NCBI GenBank assembly: GCA_946902875.1
Contig: OX336355.1
Location: 12,185,347 to 12,249,346 of the forward strand
DNA length: 64,000 bases
Source: Nematopogon swammerdamellus
Lineage: Eukaryota; Arthropoda; Insecta; Lepidoptera; Adelidae
Direction of reading: 5' to 3'
Shown: one piece after another, positions 52,990 to 63,744 of the stretch
Layout of the letters: every line of letters begins with the position of its first letter
Numbering within the stretch: the stretch's first letter is position 1
Notes under the pieces: model-generated
Told to the model about the DNA's origin: nothing
Seen by the model: only the letters and a program-made list of their open reading frames with translations
The model's database searches: none
Program-made: the position numbers and the translations under genes

Positions 52990-53325
52990 AAAGTCAATTC
53001 AAATGAGGGTCATTGTACTCGGAGGAGCTGTTTCACGGGATCCCGCCGTCCCCTTTCCACCTACGTACCACGCTGTACTTACCGCGGATGCGTACCAATC
53101 GGTTCTGCAAATATTTCCTCTACAGAACGGAAAAACTCTGGAACGCTCTCCCTACCCATATATTTCCACGCAACTTCAGTCTCGGGTCCTTCAAGAGGTG
53201 CGTGAATGGGCACCTGTCAGGCCGGCATGGCATTCGTAACCCCGCATACGACAGAATGTCCATGTGCGTCTTTAGACATCTTATGGGTGGCTCGGCGCCA
53301 TATGTCGCGCTTTCAATTAAAAAAA
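52990..53325 (+). pseudogene. Jockey-type LINE 3' end fragment
   Basis: Reads PRMRTNRFCKYFLYRTEKLW and FKRCVNGHLSGRHGIRNPAY, then the 3' UTR with TGGGTGGCTCGGCGCCATAT. It is directly followed by an S1 SINE. Confidence 0.75.
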
Positions 53326-53678
53326 TACCTACCTGCTGCTTCACCGTTCGGAACCGGTGTACAACTGTAGGTCTTTTCCCTTGCCCCATATTAGGTGGTA
53401 GGCTCAAATAGTAGCCGACGGGATTGGTACAACCCTACTGGATGTAATATGGCAGCATAGCTGCCTCGGCTGTGCTATCCTCTATTCCAGTATAGCCAAC
53501 AACCCAAAAAGAAGTCTTCTGTATAGCACCTACTTTCTCGAATATACCATCAAATAGGTGATATTGGTGTTATTCTTATTTGGCAACCGGTTTCGAAAAA
53601 TGGTTTCCAAAATGGCCGAAGGGGATCGGAGCATGTGCTCTGACTAGCCAACCATACCGGATTACATAAAAAAAATCA
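53326..53678 (+). repeat. SINE S1 without tRNA head
   Basis: TACCTGCTGCTTCACCGTTC, core CATATTAGGTGGTAGGCTCA, TCTATTCCAGTATAGCC, GGATCGGAGCATGTGCTCTG and the end ACCATACCGGATTACATAAA. Confidence 0.75.
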
Positions 53679-53689
53679 GGATGACGACG

Positions 53690-54035
53690 AGACGGCGCGC
53701 CGGTCGGTCGTTAGTTACATACATTTTAAATTATGTCCATTTGTAGATGACGTTCTCACGATTAGGTTGTTGGGTCGCCGTAAATTGTATGCACTTATTC
53801 CAATAGCAGTTCCTTCAGTTGAATTGTTTGATAATATTATAATTACTATTGTTAGAGGTCAACATCGAAATCGAATGTATTTATTCATAGATACGATTTT
53901 AACAACTATCCCAGTTACTTAGTGAAGGCGTACCTATCTATGTATCTTTCAATTGCCTAATGCTAGCATTATACATTCTATGGAACATTGCCATCGATGG
54001 CTCGGTCGTACCTAGCTCTAATTTCAGACTAGAGA
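53690..54035. other. no gene seen
   Basis: Mixed unique sequence without a convincing ORF. Confidence 0.35.
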
Positions 54036-54039
54036 TATA

Positions 54040-54260
54040 GTTCTTTGATGTTTATTGTTTATTTGGCATTCTTATGGCAGTAAAACTGCACTCGAACTTG
54101 CCACAATCTGTTCTATCCATCCGGTTAGATTTCATCAAATTCACGAAGAAAAACCGCAAAAAAATATTACTGTACCTACGTGCAATAATTTTTTTTTTTC
54201 AGTACATATTATTGCACGTATTGTAATGACTATCCACATAGGTAATAACATCGCCTTCTT
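54040..54260 (+). repeat. dispersed repeat, family R5
   Basis: TGTTTATTGTTTATTTGGCA, CTGCACTCGAACTTGCCACA, TTCTATCCATCCGGTTAG and the GACTATCCACATAGGTAATA end. Confidence 0.65.
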
Positions 54261-54264
54261 AATC

Positions 54265-55430
54265 TTTTTGTAAATATTTGTAAGTATTTTAAGTAGTAAT
54301 TTTCTATTTGATTTCTTTAATTTGATGGGCGAGGATTTTTACTTTTTATTTGGTGTCGGCTAGGTACACACAACGCGTCTTCGGAAGTTTCCCGTAAATG
54401 TTTATTTATAAATTTTTAATGAAGGAATAAAAACATTTTTTGATTAAAAAAAATATTTTTTTTTTTATAAATTTTTAGGTAGGTAGAACTTTTTGTTTTA
54501 GGTGATAACACTGATAATTTAAGGTTTAGTTTAGTACATAGTACACTCGGGTAGTTTGTAATTTGTAATTTATTATTTTAGTTTATCTTATTGTGTCGTA
54601 ATGTTAAGAAATTAAAATGATCACTCTAATTTAACGATAATTAAATAAAAATAAAAAAAACCCAAGATAATGACAAAAACAAAAAAGTTTAACTGGATTT
54701 AGACGTATCAGCCTAGGCTGCCTGTCTAAAATAAATAAATAAATAAAAATAAATAAATAATTTATCTTTATTTTAACGAATGTTTGGGTGAAGATTTCAC
54801 ACTGGTATGGCACTTGCTATCAATATCATATGCTCATTCAGTGGTTATCTATTCGTTTACCCTTCATAGACAGCCGTCCGTCCTTCACAGTGAAAGGTCT
54901 CATAAAAACGGTAAGTATGTTCCGAACTTGACCAACTAATATTGAGATCAAGGTTTGCTTTGCACTAACGCAGACTGTTTCCGTACCGATGGGAGAAATA
55001 TACACAGTTTGGTAAAGTTAATACCTTCAGGGAGTGATTCTGTTCCTCGAACAGAACATAATTTAAACAAAAATCTAAAATATGCATGGAGAAAATTTTT
55101 AGAATTTCCATTAGTCAGTTCGAGGTAGGTGCTGCAACTATAAGCAAATCAGTCTGTCTGTAAGTACTCTGGCATATCCCCAGCACTATCCTGGGAGCAA
55201 AACGGCTTCAGGAAATTTATTTTTAGGTTAGTTTTGTTTTAGGTTAGTTTTAGTTTTAATTATCGGTTGTTTTATTTCCGTAATTTTGAATAAATATACA
55301 CACATTTTTTATTAAGTTTTTTGTAAACAGAATGTCAAAAGAATATAATATAAATACGTTACTGCATATTAATAATAGAAGTACACAAGAATACAAAGAT
55401 AAACAAAAATACCAATAGGGACTTATCAAT
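54265..55430. other. no gene seen
   Basis: AT-rich with simple A/T runs and AAATAAATAAAT repeats near 54730-54760. No supported gene. Confidence 0.4.
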
Positions 55431-55437
55431 CGTAGTA

Positions 55438-55755
55438 ATTTCTTACCGTCAATCTTAGAAGATAGATAGAAAATTCTTTATTGCGCCTCAAAAATTGATC
55501 AGAAAGAAAACACAGTACATTGCTACAGTCACATGGGGTGCGCAGACGGACTTATCCCTTAAATAGATTTCTTCCAGTCAACCTTTGAATGTTTGGAAGT
55601 ATGTAGGTAGTAGCGGGAATATAAATGTGATAATGTTGAATAAGCAAACATAATAAACATAAATATCTATATAGATTTCTTCATGCAATCCACCTTGGAG
55701 TCTCCGGCATAGTCCGCCTCGTTCCCGCCCAGGATCCTCCCGAAAAAAAAACAAG
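55438..55755 (-). repeat. LINE-type 3' tail
   Basis: On the minus strand: CGGGAGGATCCTGGGCGGGA, GAGGCGGACTATGCCGGAGA, then GACTGGAAGAAATC and a tail with CAATAAAGAATTTTCTATCT. It shares the GACTGGAAGAAATC region with 35795-36010. Confidence 0.55.
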
Positions 55756-55759
55756 CGTA

Positions 55760-56260
55760 CGTGTGATATTAGATATTTTTAGTGCTCCGTTCTATTGTTC
55801 ATTGACCTCCTTAAAAATAATGTACCTCTCCGGAGACCGCCGCCAGGATCGGGACTGACCCACCGCCAACGTCATAGAGCAACTTCCTCGACTGCCTCCC
55901 TCAGTTCGCTAGATAAACTATTTAATCCGCAGAGACCGACAATGGGAAATTTCCCGCACGAAATTAACGGCGTTACCTCGCTGCACCGCCAGGCTGATCC
56001 ATTGTAGAGGGTGAGGTGGTATAACCCCGGGCCCGGCAGTCACCAGAGGATCGGCAGAGCCGTGTTCTCAAGTCGTGCACAAGAATTTAACTTTTTATTT
56101 AACAATATAATACATATTTTCGAATTTACAGCAACAAAAATTTCATGTTTTTATTTAGATTTTTAAGAAAAAAAAAATTACAAATACCAAAGTAGCTTAT
56201 TGAATGGCCAAAATAACCACTTCAATTGGTTTATAGTCATTGATGAATCACCTGAAGTGA
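55760..56260. other. GC-richer stretch and AT-rich spacer, unassigned
   Basis: 55820-56070 is GC-richer (CTCCGGAGACCGCCGCCAGG, CCCCGGGCCCGGCAG) with a 70-codon plus frame (55795-56007) of no known type. It may be retroelement debris. Confidence 0.25.
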
Positions 56261-56267
56261 TGTTTTC

Positions 56268-56555
56268 TTGAGGTGCGGTTTAATATCCGCGCCTTGTGCA
56301 AGTTCACTGCTCAGCCTCTCGGAGAGATGTCGTGATAGCACATAGCCTATAGTAATACCGACATGTGGCGCCGTGCCACCCGTACGGTGCGGGGTATTCA
56401 TACATCATTTACGTACTTATGGATGAGCCAAGCCAGAGTACCTACCTTTATATATTATGTGGTGCGGTTAAATATCTGCGCCTCGCGCAAGATCTTCGTT
56501 CACTGCTCGGCCTCTCGGAGTGATGTCGCGATGATGACCCATAGCCTATAGCAAT
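56268..56555 (+). repeat. two direct copies of a 100-bp unit
   Basis: GAGGTGCGGTTTAATATCCG ... CAGCCTCTCGGAGAGATGTC ... ACATAGCCTATAG at 56271-56355, and GTGGTGCGGTTAAATATCTG ... CGGCCTCTCGGAGTGATGTC ... CCATAGCCTATAG at 56459-56555. The spacing is 190 bp. Confidence 0.7.
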
Positions 56556-56559
56556 CCTG

Positions 56560-57790
56560 AGATATGTCAAATTTAATTAGTGAAAAGCTCTAACAGGTTC
56601 AGCAGCCTTCATGAGTTTCCGCTTTACAGTCAGACCTTACAGGAGAAGAAAAAAGACGAGGAAACATTTTCTACTTCAGATTTTTCTATTTGGATTCAAA
56701 GAAACTCGAAAGCATTTTTTTTATTATTATTTTTAGGGATTTTAAAAATAATTTGTTAATATCAGCCCAAAAGTATTTATTATCTCTACCCCTTAGGGCC
56801 CAGAGTCCCTAAGGGACAGAGAACGCTCAACGAAATCCAACACAATTACTAAATCCCTCTCACTTAGGCTCGCCAAGAGTATATGTATACGAAAGAACAA
56901 ATTGACGTCTGGAATTCCCTCCGTAATTCCTCGTTATAACCACACTCCGTCAACAAGGTGATACATATCATCCTCCTTGTTACACCGATCACAATTTCTC
57001 TCTTTTTCATCAGGAATTCAGGCATGAACTTTGTGAATCGAATTAAGAGGCAACTGAATGGTTACGACGATCAGAACTGAACTGCAGTGATATAATACCA
57101 AAATTCTGCAGCACGACGAGACGCCTAACCTGACTACCTGCGCTTGCACTAGATATAATATAGAGCTATAAATACCCTCCCTACCAATGTGTATTTGTAG
57201 AATATCTTAAAATGCGGTAGCACGTCTTATTGTGGCATTTTCGCGAATATAATGTGTATTAAGAGTACATTTAATATTTTAGAAATTATACTGCGGTTTA
57301 TTTATATTAATATATATATATTTTTTTTTATTATAAAATCCCTTCAAACCAAGCGAAAGTTTGCATGATTAACAGACTTTTTCATATTGACTTAATTTCG
57401 CCTTTTGTTTTATATTAATATTTATTTAAATTGGAAACTAACTTAATAGGCGCCGTTACCACAGATAGGTACCATGTCAATACCAGACAGGTACAATGTA
57501 TATTCATTCGGTGACGGATTAGGGATACGAGTATCGTGTTAGCTTGACTGCTGGTGCCTTTTCGGGTATCTTTTTCAGGACCTATCTACTTAGATAAACT
57601 AAACTAATATACTGAAATTAATTATAAATATCATACGGTAAGATTAATAAGTAAATAGGAATGAACGTTCTCTAATTAAATCAAATCTATTAGTATGGAC
57701 GCTCGGTCGGTTAAATTGTGTGAAGGTGCCATTTCTGGACAATGCGTGTAGTGCTGACATGGAGCGTTGGGACCGCAGAAATGAGATAAT
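56560..57790. other. no gene seen
   Basis: AT-rich. No frame above 60 codons has coding features. Confidence 0.4.
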
Positions 57791-57794
57791 TTTG

Positions 57795-57990
57795 TTTTGT
57801 TTATTGATAATTCATATTGCAGTTCATATGGCAGTTAGACTGCACTAGAACTTGTCGCAATTTGTTCTTATTCGGTTCAATTAAACCCACGAAGAACCGG
57901 CAAGAAACTTCGCAGGATATTTTTTTTATACCTACATTAGTTGTTATTACATTATTTAATATCTTTTTGAAAATTGGGAACCTTTTTCAA
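57795..57990 (+). repeat. dispersed repeat, family R5
   Basis: TTGTTTATTGATAATTCATA, CATATGGCAGTTAGACTGCA, CTAGAACTTGTCGCAATTTG and GGCAAGAAACTTCGCAGG. Confidence 0.7.
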
Positions 57991-57994
57991 ATCG

Positions 57995-58740
57995 CAATAT
58001 TATCAAGTAGAATATCTGGAAGTACAATATATTGTACTTTATGTCTCATACAGTCTTCCTTTTCTTATTAGTAATCTGTGGGCGGTGTACTTATGCACAG
58101 ACCACATATTGCTTGGTGTTTGAAAATATAAGAAGTAGATTGTCGTTCGAAACAAATCACTCTTGAACACTTGCTGTTTATTATGAAAACATTCGACTCG
58201 GTACTCGACATGAGAGTAAATCATACCTAGATTTCTTCCTGTTTTGTGATAATTAGTATAGTTTGATTATACGGAAGTTTCTGGATGAACGTGCTTTATT
58301 TAATAGAATAAAATAAGAAGTCTAGTGTACAGCTGGTAAACCAGCACAATATCTACTAATATCTGTTATTATTATTTTGTCAATATTTATGTTGCTTCAA
58401 TAAATGTTACTCAGAGGTTGAAAAACAAAATCTTACCTAATTTAAAATTAACTTTAAAAATTAAAATTAACTGTTGTAAAACTATATATGTACACGAACA
58501 TTCAATTTAGTTTAGTAAATAGTTTGGTGCAATACGATAAATTAAAATTGTTTTTTTTTTCATTTATGAACATTAATCATAAAGGTACAAAATAAACAAT
58601 AATAAATATACACGAGAAAGTATGACACAAAATACTGAGTTATCAGTATTACGACGCAGTAAAACAGCGCGCACCTCAAAAGTGAACTGCTCCAAAAATA
58701 TGTCCTCTCCTATTAGGGCGGAGTCGCGCGAGCCGCAAAG
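57995..58740. other. no gene seen
   Basis: AT-rich until about 58660, where composition rises toward the promoter candidate at 58748. Confidence 0.35.
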
Positions 58741-58747
58741 TGGCCAG

Positions 58748-58782
58748 TATAAATAGTGCAACCGAAATAAATGAAGCACATT
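58748..58782 (+). promoter_or_regulatory. TATA promoter candidate
   Basis: TATAAATAG (58748-58756), with an initiator-like ACATTA (A at 58780) 32 bp downstream. The upstream 60 bp are GC-rich (GGGCGGAGTCGCGCGAGCC). The following sequence looks like an untranslated leader; its first ATG (58939) opens only 11 codons. It could drive a non-coding RNA, or a spliced leader for the DUF745 gene that starts coding at 60148; no clear donor was seen. Confidence 0.45.
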
Positions 58783-58799
58783 ACAGCACAGTGAGACGA

Positions 58800-60125
58800 A
58801 GGGAGTAGACGCAGAGGTCTAACACCTCTACTAAACCCAACCCAAGCATTTTGTGAAAGTTCTGAAAGGTCAGGCTATTTGAAATTTGGGCATTTCGGGG
58901 GTAATAAAATTGGAGTGACAGTGATTGGAAAATTAAACATGGCAGCGAATTTATTAATTCAAAAATTATTTTGAAAAGGATCAAACGTGCCAATTGATTT
59001 ATTAATCATTGAAAAATAATTAAAGTAGGCAGGGCTAGATATTTACAAATTTAAAAGAAAATACGTTTGAAATAAATTTATTTATTTATTAATAAATACA
59101 AAAAAACTAAAACTCGAGTTTAAGCACTATGAAGTCTCACAAAAATATATAAGAACATTTCTAATTGTGGGAACAATATTTCGAGTAGTTATTAAGGTTT
59201 TAATTTTACTTTTTATTGATTTTAATTATTTACTCCATATTAGGTAGGTATTTGTAATTTTTGTTAATATGATATTATTGTATAAATTAATTTAAATAAA
59301 TTTAATCGATTATATATTCTAAACAAGAATCTAATTCGATAAAATATAACATATTATAAAAATATTCACACGAAACTTTTCAAAACTTTGTAGTAATAAT
59401 CACATTGAAACTAAAGATTTAAACCCAGAAAACGATCTAAATTTCCCAGGAAAAATACCAGATACTTTGTCCGCTCACTAGGGCATGAAAAATAAATCTA
59501 GAGTCTAGCTATGTAGACGGTGCGCCGGCGCTGTACGTACGGTACATACACGTGTTAGTAACTGTTCTGCCGGTATGCTCGTACGGTTTCTGCGATACAT
59601 ACTGATCAAATCAACGCACTTGTAAGGATATACGTATATTTAAAAAATGTCACGACCAAATGTTTACTTTTAAAGACCAGACTATTCTGAAAATTTAAAC
59701 TCTTACGAAATAATACCTACGAAATTAAATTGGGCGAAATAATTGAGTAATTTATTTATTTATATCAGAAATAAAAATATTTCGTAATAACACAAAAATA
59801 CTTACAAGAATTACAATTTTATTTTTTTTTCTAATTATTCTTACTAAACGCAATACGTTTCAAATAATCAAAGTAAATTTAATAGTAAAAATTTAAAAGT
59901 AATATTTTAATAGTAATCTTATAAGAATTGAGTTCGTAAAATTTAACTCGATTTTAAATTTATCGATAAAATATTTAAAATTATACTTAACATTTTACAT
60001 TTCAATTAACGGTAAAACTAACTCTAACTCTAAAACTCGGTTTGTGTTAAAAAGAAAACTATACCTTGCCCTTCATATAAATCAAATTATGCGATTTTTT
60101 GAGTGTGAATTGAGAAATTGTGTGT
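58800..60125. other. upstream region of DUF745 gene B, no gene seen
   Basis: AT-rich; 59510-59590 is GC-richer (GGTGCGCCGGCGCTGTACGT). TATAAA at 60076-60081 and TTTTCAGTTCG at 60125-60135 (insect initiator TCAGT) precede the ATG at 60148, but they are 54 bp apart, too far to act as a standard pair. Confidence 0.3.
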
Positions 60126-60147
60126 TTTCAGTTCGTCTGTTGCCATC

Positions 60148-60181
60148 ATGACAACCTATAATACGCTGATACTCTGCTTGG
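60148..60181 (+). CDS. DUF745-family gene B, exon 1 (signal peptide start)
   Basis: ATG at 60148, 11 codons plus one base (MTTYNTLILCL, then G), donor GGTGAGT at 60182. It joins in phase 1 to exon 2 at 62690 across a 2508-bp intron filled with SINEs. The joined start MTTYNTLILCLGALAVAAA is a proper signal peptide, cleaved near residue 19. Splitting the signal peptide by a phase-1 intron is common in insect secreted proteins. A possible initiator, TCAGT, lies 20 bp upstream. Confidence 0.8.
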
Positions 60182-60439
60182 GTGAGTCTGTGTACAATAA
60201 CTTTTAGCGGTATTCCCACATTGTTCCGTTCCAATTCGAAGGAATTGAAAATCGCACTTTAGGTCAAGAATAGACAAAAATTCGACACTCAAACTCAGCG
60301 GCAAGGAACGAACTTTTATTTTAGTGGAAACTGATATCGTGATTGGAGTGGTATATCTGGCGTTATCCGTTTCCACACGGAACGGATCATTATGATCAGT
60401 TTCGCCAACCCCAATACACCGACCACCTAGCATCTAGAT

Positions 60440-61440
60440 AGTTAGTTAGTACCTATAGCATGCCAGAAAGTCGATGGTAGAATAGAAGAAGCCATAGAAC
60501 AGAACTCTGTTACAAATATCTATAGCTAAAACTAAAAACTAATTATGATACTAAATTTATTAATAAATAAATTTGCTAAAATCTATTAATATTTTCGAGG
60601 TATATTCATAAGCAAATGAATGAAATCTCTTGCCAAAGTGTCTGTCCGTTTGTCGATCAATCTGTCACCGTCTTATAGGTCGTAAGCCTGGTTGGCGGAT
60701 GCAATTCTAATTACTTCAAAATAATTTCATTGTACAACTAAATATAATTATTTATATTCCAACGAGGTTGTAGGATAATAATGTATATAGTTATTATATT
60801 AAGTATATTATCTTACCTTAAACATCTTTAAGGTTTGTCGAAATTTCAGAAAGTGATTATAAAACATTAAGGGATATTAAATTTTTTTATAATCTTTTTC
60901 CAAAATTCCTCAAAATTCCACGAGAGTGAATCCGCTGCCAAAGGTAGTGCTAGTTCAAACTTTTTTACATTTCTTTCTTTAATCCAAAACGTATTCAGGT
61001 TCGAAAGCGTTGACTAATTCTATCAATTAATTAATCATTGATCGTACAAACGGCCTAATAATTGCCTAGATCACGAACTGCCACACCAGCCTTATTCACA
61101 TCGGAAACAACTTACTTCCGTCGTTCATACTCATACATCAGTCGAGCGAGGAAAGACTTGTTGTTAAAGTATTGTAGCTCTATAATGCGTATCGCGCTGA
61201 ACACGAAACCATTCGTGTCCGAACTCAGTTCCTTGTGGCACACCGGACTCGACTGCCACATTTCCTACTCTATTATCTAATATCAGTGAGGCATGCGTTC
61301 TATATTTTATTCAAACAAGCGTTTGTTATCCGTAATAACCTGTGTCCACTTTGAGAATTTATGTCGTTAGATTTTAACAGGCAACGTTTGAAAAAACTGT
61401 GTAATGATAATGAATCATTCAATGTTTCATCAATATTCAT
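60440..61440. other. intron 1 of DUF745 gene B, first part; no feature
   Basis: AT-rich intronic sequence without known repeat. A 72-codon frame at 61062-61280 has no support. Confidence 0.4.
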
Positions 61441-61442
61441 TC

Positions 61443-61795
61443 AGCCTCGGTAGCTCAGTGGTGCGGTCGGTTGACTGTTGTTAAGCAACCCTGAGCGCGG
61501 TCAGTACTTGGATGGGTGACCGCTCGACCGTTGGAGGTTGACCGTGGTTCGGATTTCACCTACTGTAGGTCCCTTCCCTTGCCCCTTACTAGGTGGTAGG
61601 CTCAAATTGTAGCCGACTCGGTTGGTACGACCGTACTGGATGTAAGATGACCAGCCTCGGCTGTGTTCTCCTCTAGTTCAGTATAGCCAGCAATCCAGGG
61701 AGGTCTCCGGTATGGTACCTACCTTTTCGGAGGTGATATTGGCTGGTCGGAGCATGGGCCCCTCCGACTCAGCCACACATACGGGATTACAAAAA
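61443..61795 (+). repeat. SINE S1 with composite tRNA/5S-like head
   Basis: The head begins GCCTCGGTAGCTCAGTGGTG with a good pol III A box (TAGCTCAGTGG, 61451-61461). It then passes into TTAAGCAACCCTGAGCGCGG and TCAGTACTTGGATGGGTGAC, the 5S rRNA internal promoter region, with a B-box-like GGTTCGGATTTC at 61546-61557. The S1 body follows to CACACATACGGGATTACAAA. Confidence 0.8.
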
Positions 61796-61799
61796 AGAA

Positions 61800-62060
61800 A
61801 ACCTAAAGTTGTCGGTCCCTTCCCTTCTTACCTTACTAGGTGGTAGGTTTTATCCCGCCCGGGTTCAGTTGATACCACCGCACTGAATGAAACGTCGGTC
61901 GAAACGGCTATTTAAATAGTTCGTGTTCCGTCCAGTTCAGTGTAGCCGACATGAAATTAAGGGAAGCACTGACATGGCACCTAGCTCACCCGGGATTGTG
62001 GGCTGACATCACGAATGTTGTAGGTGATGTAACCAACCGTGTCAGTTTCCATGAAAAAAA
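61800..62060 (+). repeat. SINE S2
   Basis: CCTTACTAGGTGGTAGGTTT, ACCGCACTGAATGAAACG, GTCCAGTTCAGTGTAGCCGA and GATGTAACCAACCGTGTCAG with an A-rich tail. It follows the S1 copy directly in the intron of DUF745 gene B. Confidence 0.8.
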
Positions 62061-62144
62061 AATTACGAAAATTGCCACAAACGGTCCAATTTATTAGGTA
62101 CATTTCCACACTATGTATTACAACTGGTCCGCTAGCGGTAGACC

Positions 62145-62225
62145 GAATTGTTGTATCTATTGTATTGTTTATTGATCATTCATTATGGCAGTTACACTGC
62201 ACTCGAACTTGTCACAATTGAATCA
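62145..62225 (+). repeat. dispersed repeat, family R5 fragment
   Basis: GTATTGTTTATTGATCATTC, ATGGCAGTTACACTGCACTC and GAACTTGTCACAATTG. Confidence 0.7.
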
Positions 62226-62689
62226 ATCACATTGTTTCTCCGACTGCTTACAAGAATTTATTAAAATAACATCAACAATGCAGTGAAACCATAACGAAAT
62301 ATGTAATACTAATAAGTCAAAATGTTTTCAAAAAATCATAGAAGAACGAAACATCTTATCAAATGGTCTTAATTTTCGATGTAGATGAAATAAATACTCT
62401 TTAAATATTGCATTTTTCTTTAGATTTTGCGTGTATGATGTTTTCATGTAGAAGACAAGAGTTATTTGCTTACTTTTTGTAAGCGAATAACGTAGTTTTT
62501 CTGATAAAACTCTCTTTATGCAACATATGCACGAAATACATTAAATGAAGCAAAAGTTAATTTTTTTCCGCAAAGTATAAAAATTTCTTCTCTCTCCTGT
62601 AAAATTCTCTTTTTCGAGTGAATTCGTTGCTCTGCGCATCAGTGAAAGTTCAAACGATAACCGAATTATATGCTTACATCACTTTCCAG

Positions 62690-63198
62690 GAGCCCTCGCC
62701 GTAGCGGCAGCGAACCCTACTCCCAAAAAAGAACAACCCCAACAGCAGCAGAGCCAGGAATACGACTATGCCGACTACCAGGACAGCAGCGCCCAGCAGA
62801 ACCAGGAGCAAGCCGAATCCGTCAACCATTACGACAACTACATAGCCGACGTTAAAGCCGCCGCTTCCGGTGGCCACGCCAAAAAGGGCTACAGTGTAGG
62901 CAGTGGCTTAAGGAACATCGCCCAGCAATCAGCTAACGGAGCTAAAACGGCGCTCGGGAACCAGAACGCCGCCGGGCATCAAGCGGCTTACGTTGCTAAG
63001 AACAGGCTCGCTCAAAACGCTAACCTGCTAGTGGGTACCGCCAATGCTGCGTTGGCCGGAAAGCAGGTCATCTTGGCTGGACTGCAGCAGCAAGTGAGAG
63101 ACGCCAAGGTCGGCCTCCAGGGAGAAGAGATGCAGCTGCTGCAGGCGAAGCGTGCGGCCCAGACCGCGCAGAATGCTGCCAATCAGGCCATGCACCAG
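62690..63198 (+). CDS. DUF745-family gene B, exon 2
   Basis: It follows the acceptor ATCACTTTCCAG and encodes 169 full codons to the donor CAG-GTAAGA at 63198 (phase 0). After the signal peptide come a Gln-rich PKKEQPQQQQSQEYDYADYQ segment and an SVNHYDNYIADVKAAASGG region. The DUF745 body is GYSVGSGLRNIAQQSANGAK, HQAAYVAKNRLAQNANLL, AALAGKQVILAGLQQQVRDA and AKRAAQTAQNAANQAMHQ. These blocks are diagnostic of the insect DUF745 coiled-coil family. The 64 residues before the donor align without a gap with exon 2 of gene A. At least one further exon should lie beyond 64000. The product is probably secreted; its role is unknown. Confidence 0.85.
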
Positions 63199-63209
63199 GT
63201 AAGAGGGTA

Positions 63210-63610
63210 GTCTTCCTATTATGACGTGGACTCTGTGCGAATTTGTCAAGTTCATTTGGGCGTCAAATAGAAATGGGCTTTTGTATAAGCTTTATTTTTA
63301 AACATAACAGCTTTACTCACGGTCCTTCACGAACTATGTAGCTCGACGTTTCGGGCCAAGCGTATGGCCCATCATCATGAGCACTCTGCCTAGTGCGACG
63401 GTTGGCAGAGAACTGTCAGATCTCCGTCCGTCGTTGACGAAGATTGTAGCTGTGGCCAGTGCGGGTAGTTTCCGTAGACGAAGGTTCAGGTGCGTTCCGG
63501 ATTTCGGCGGAGAGACAGAAGGCGCTGACGGTGTCCACTTCCGGCTGGTCGTGTCCGTCGTGTCTTCTTCTTGTATAAACTGGTGTGCATAATGTCATTT
63601 CCCGCGCACA
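63210..63610. other. intron 2 of DUF745 gene B; GC-richer repeat debris
   Basis: 63330-63590 is GC-richer (GTAGCTCGACGTTTCGGGCC). An 82-codon minus frame (63416-63664) contains GHSYNLRQRRTE, the kind of Tyr-Asn-Leu-Arg motif seen in retroelement tails. Too little is left to name it. Confidence 0.3.
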
Positions 63611-63619
63611 CGTGTAACG

Positions 63620-63740
63620 ATAACATACATATACAAACATATCACACACGCTGAATCCCGACACTCGGGGTAAGCAGAGTAATCGGTGTTGTGCTGCAAG
63701 AACTCTGGTAGATTACAGCACAACACCGTCCACCGCGTGT
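63620..63740 (+). repeat. dispersed repeat, family S3, 5' part
   Basis: ATATCACACACGCTGAATCC, CGACACTCGGGGTAAGCAGA, GGTGTTGTGCTGCAAGAACT and GATTACAGCACAACACCG. Confidence 0.75.
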
Positions 63741-63744
63741 AAAG

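Noticed and set aside
61481..61523. 5S rRNA gene
   Set aside because: Only the internal promoter region matches; the flanks are SINE sequence.
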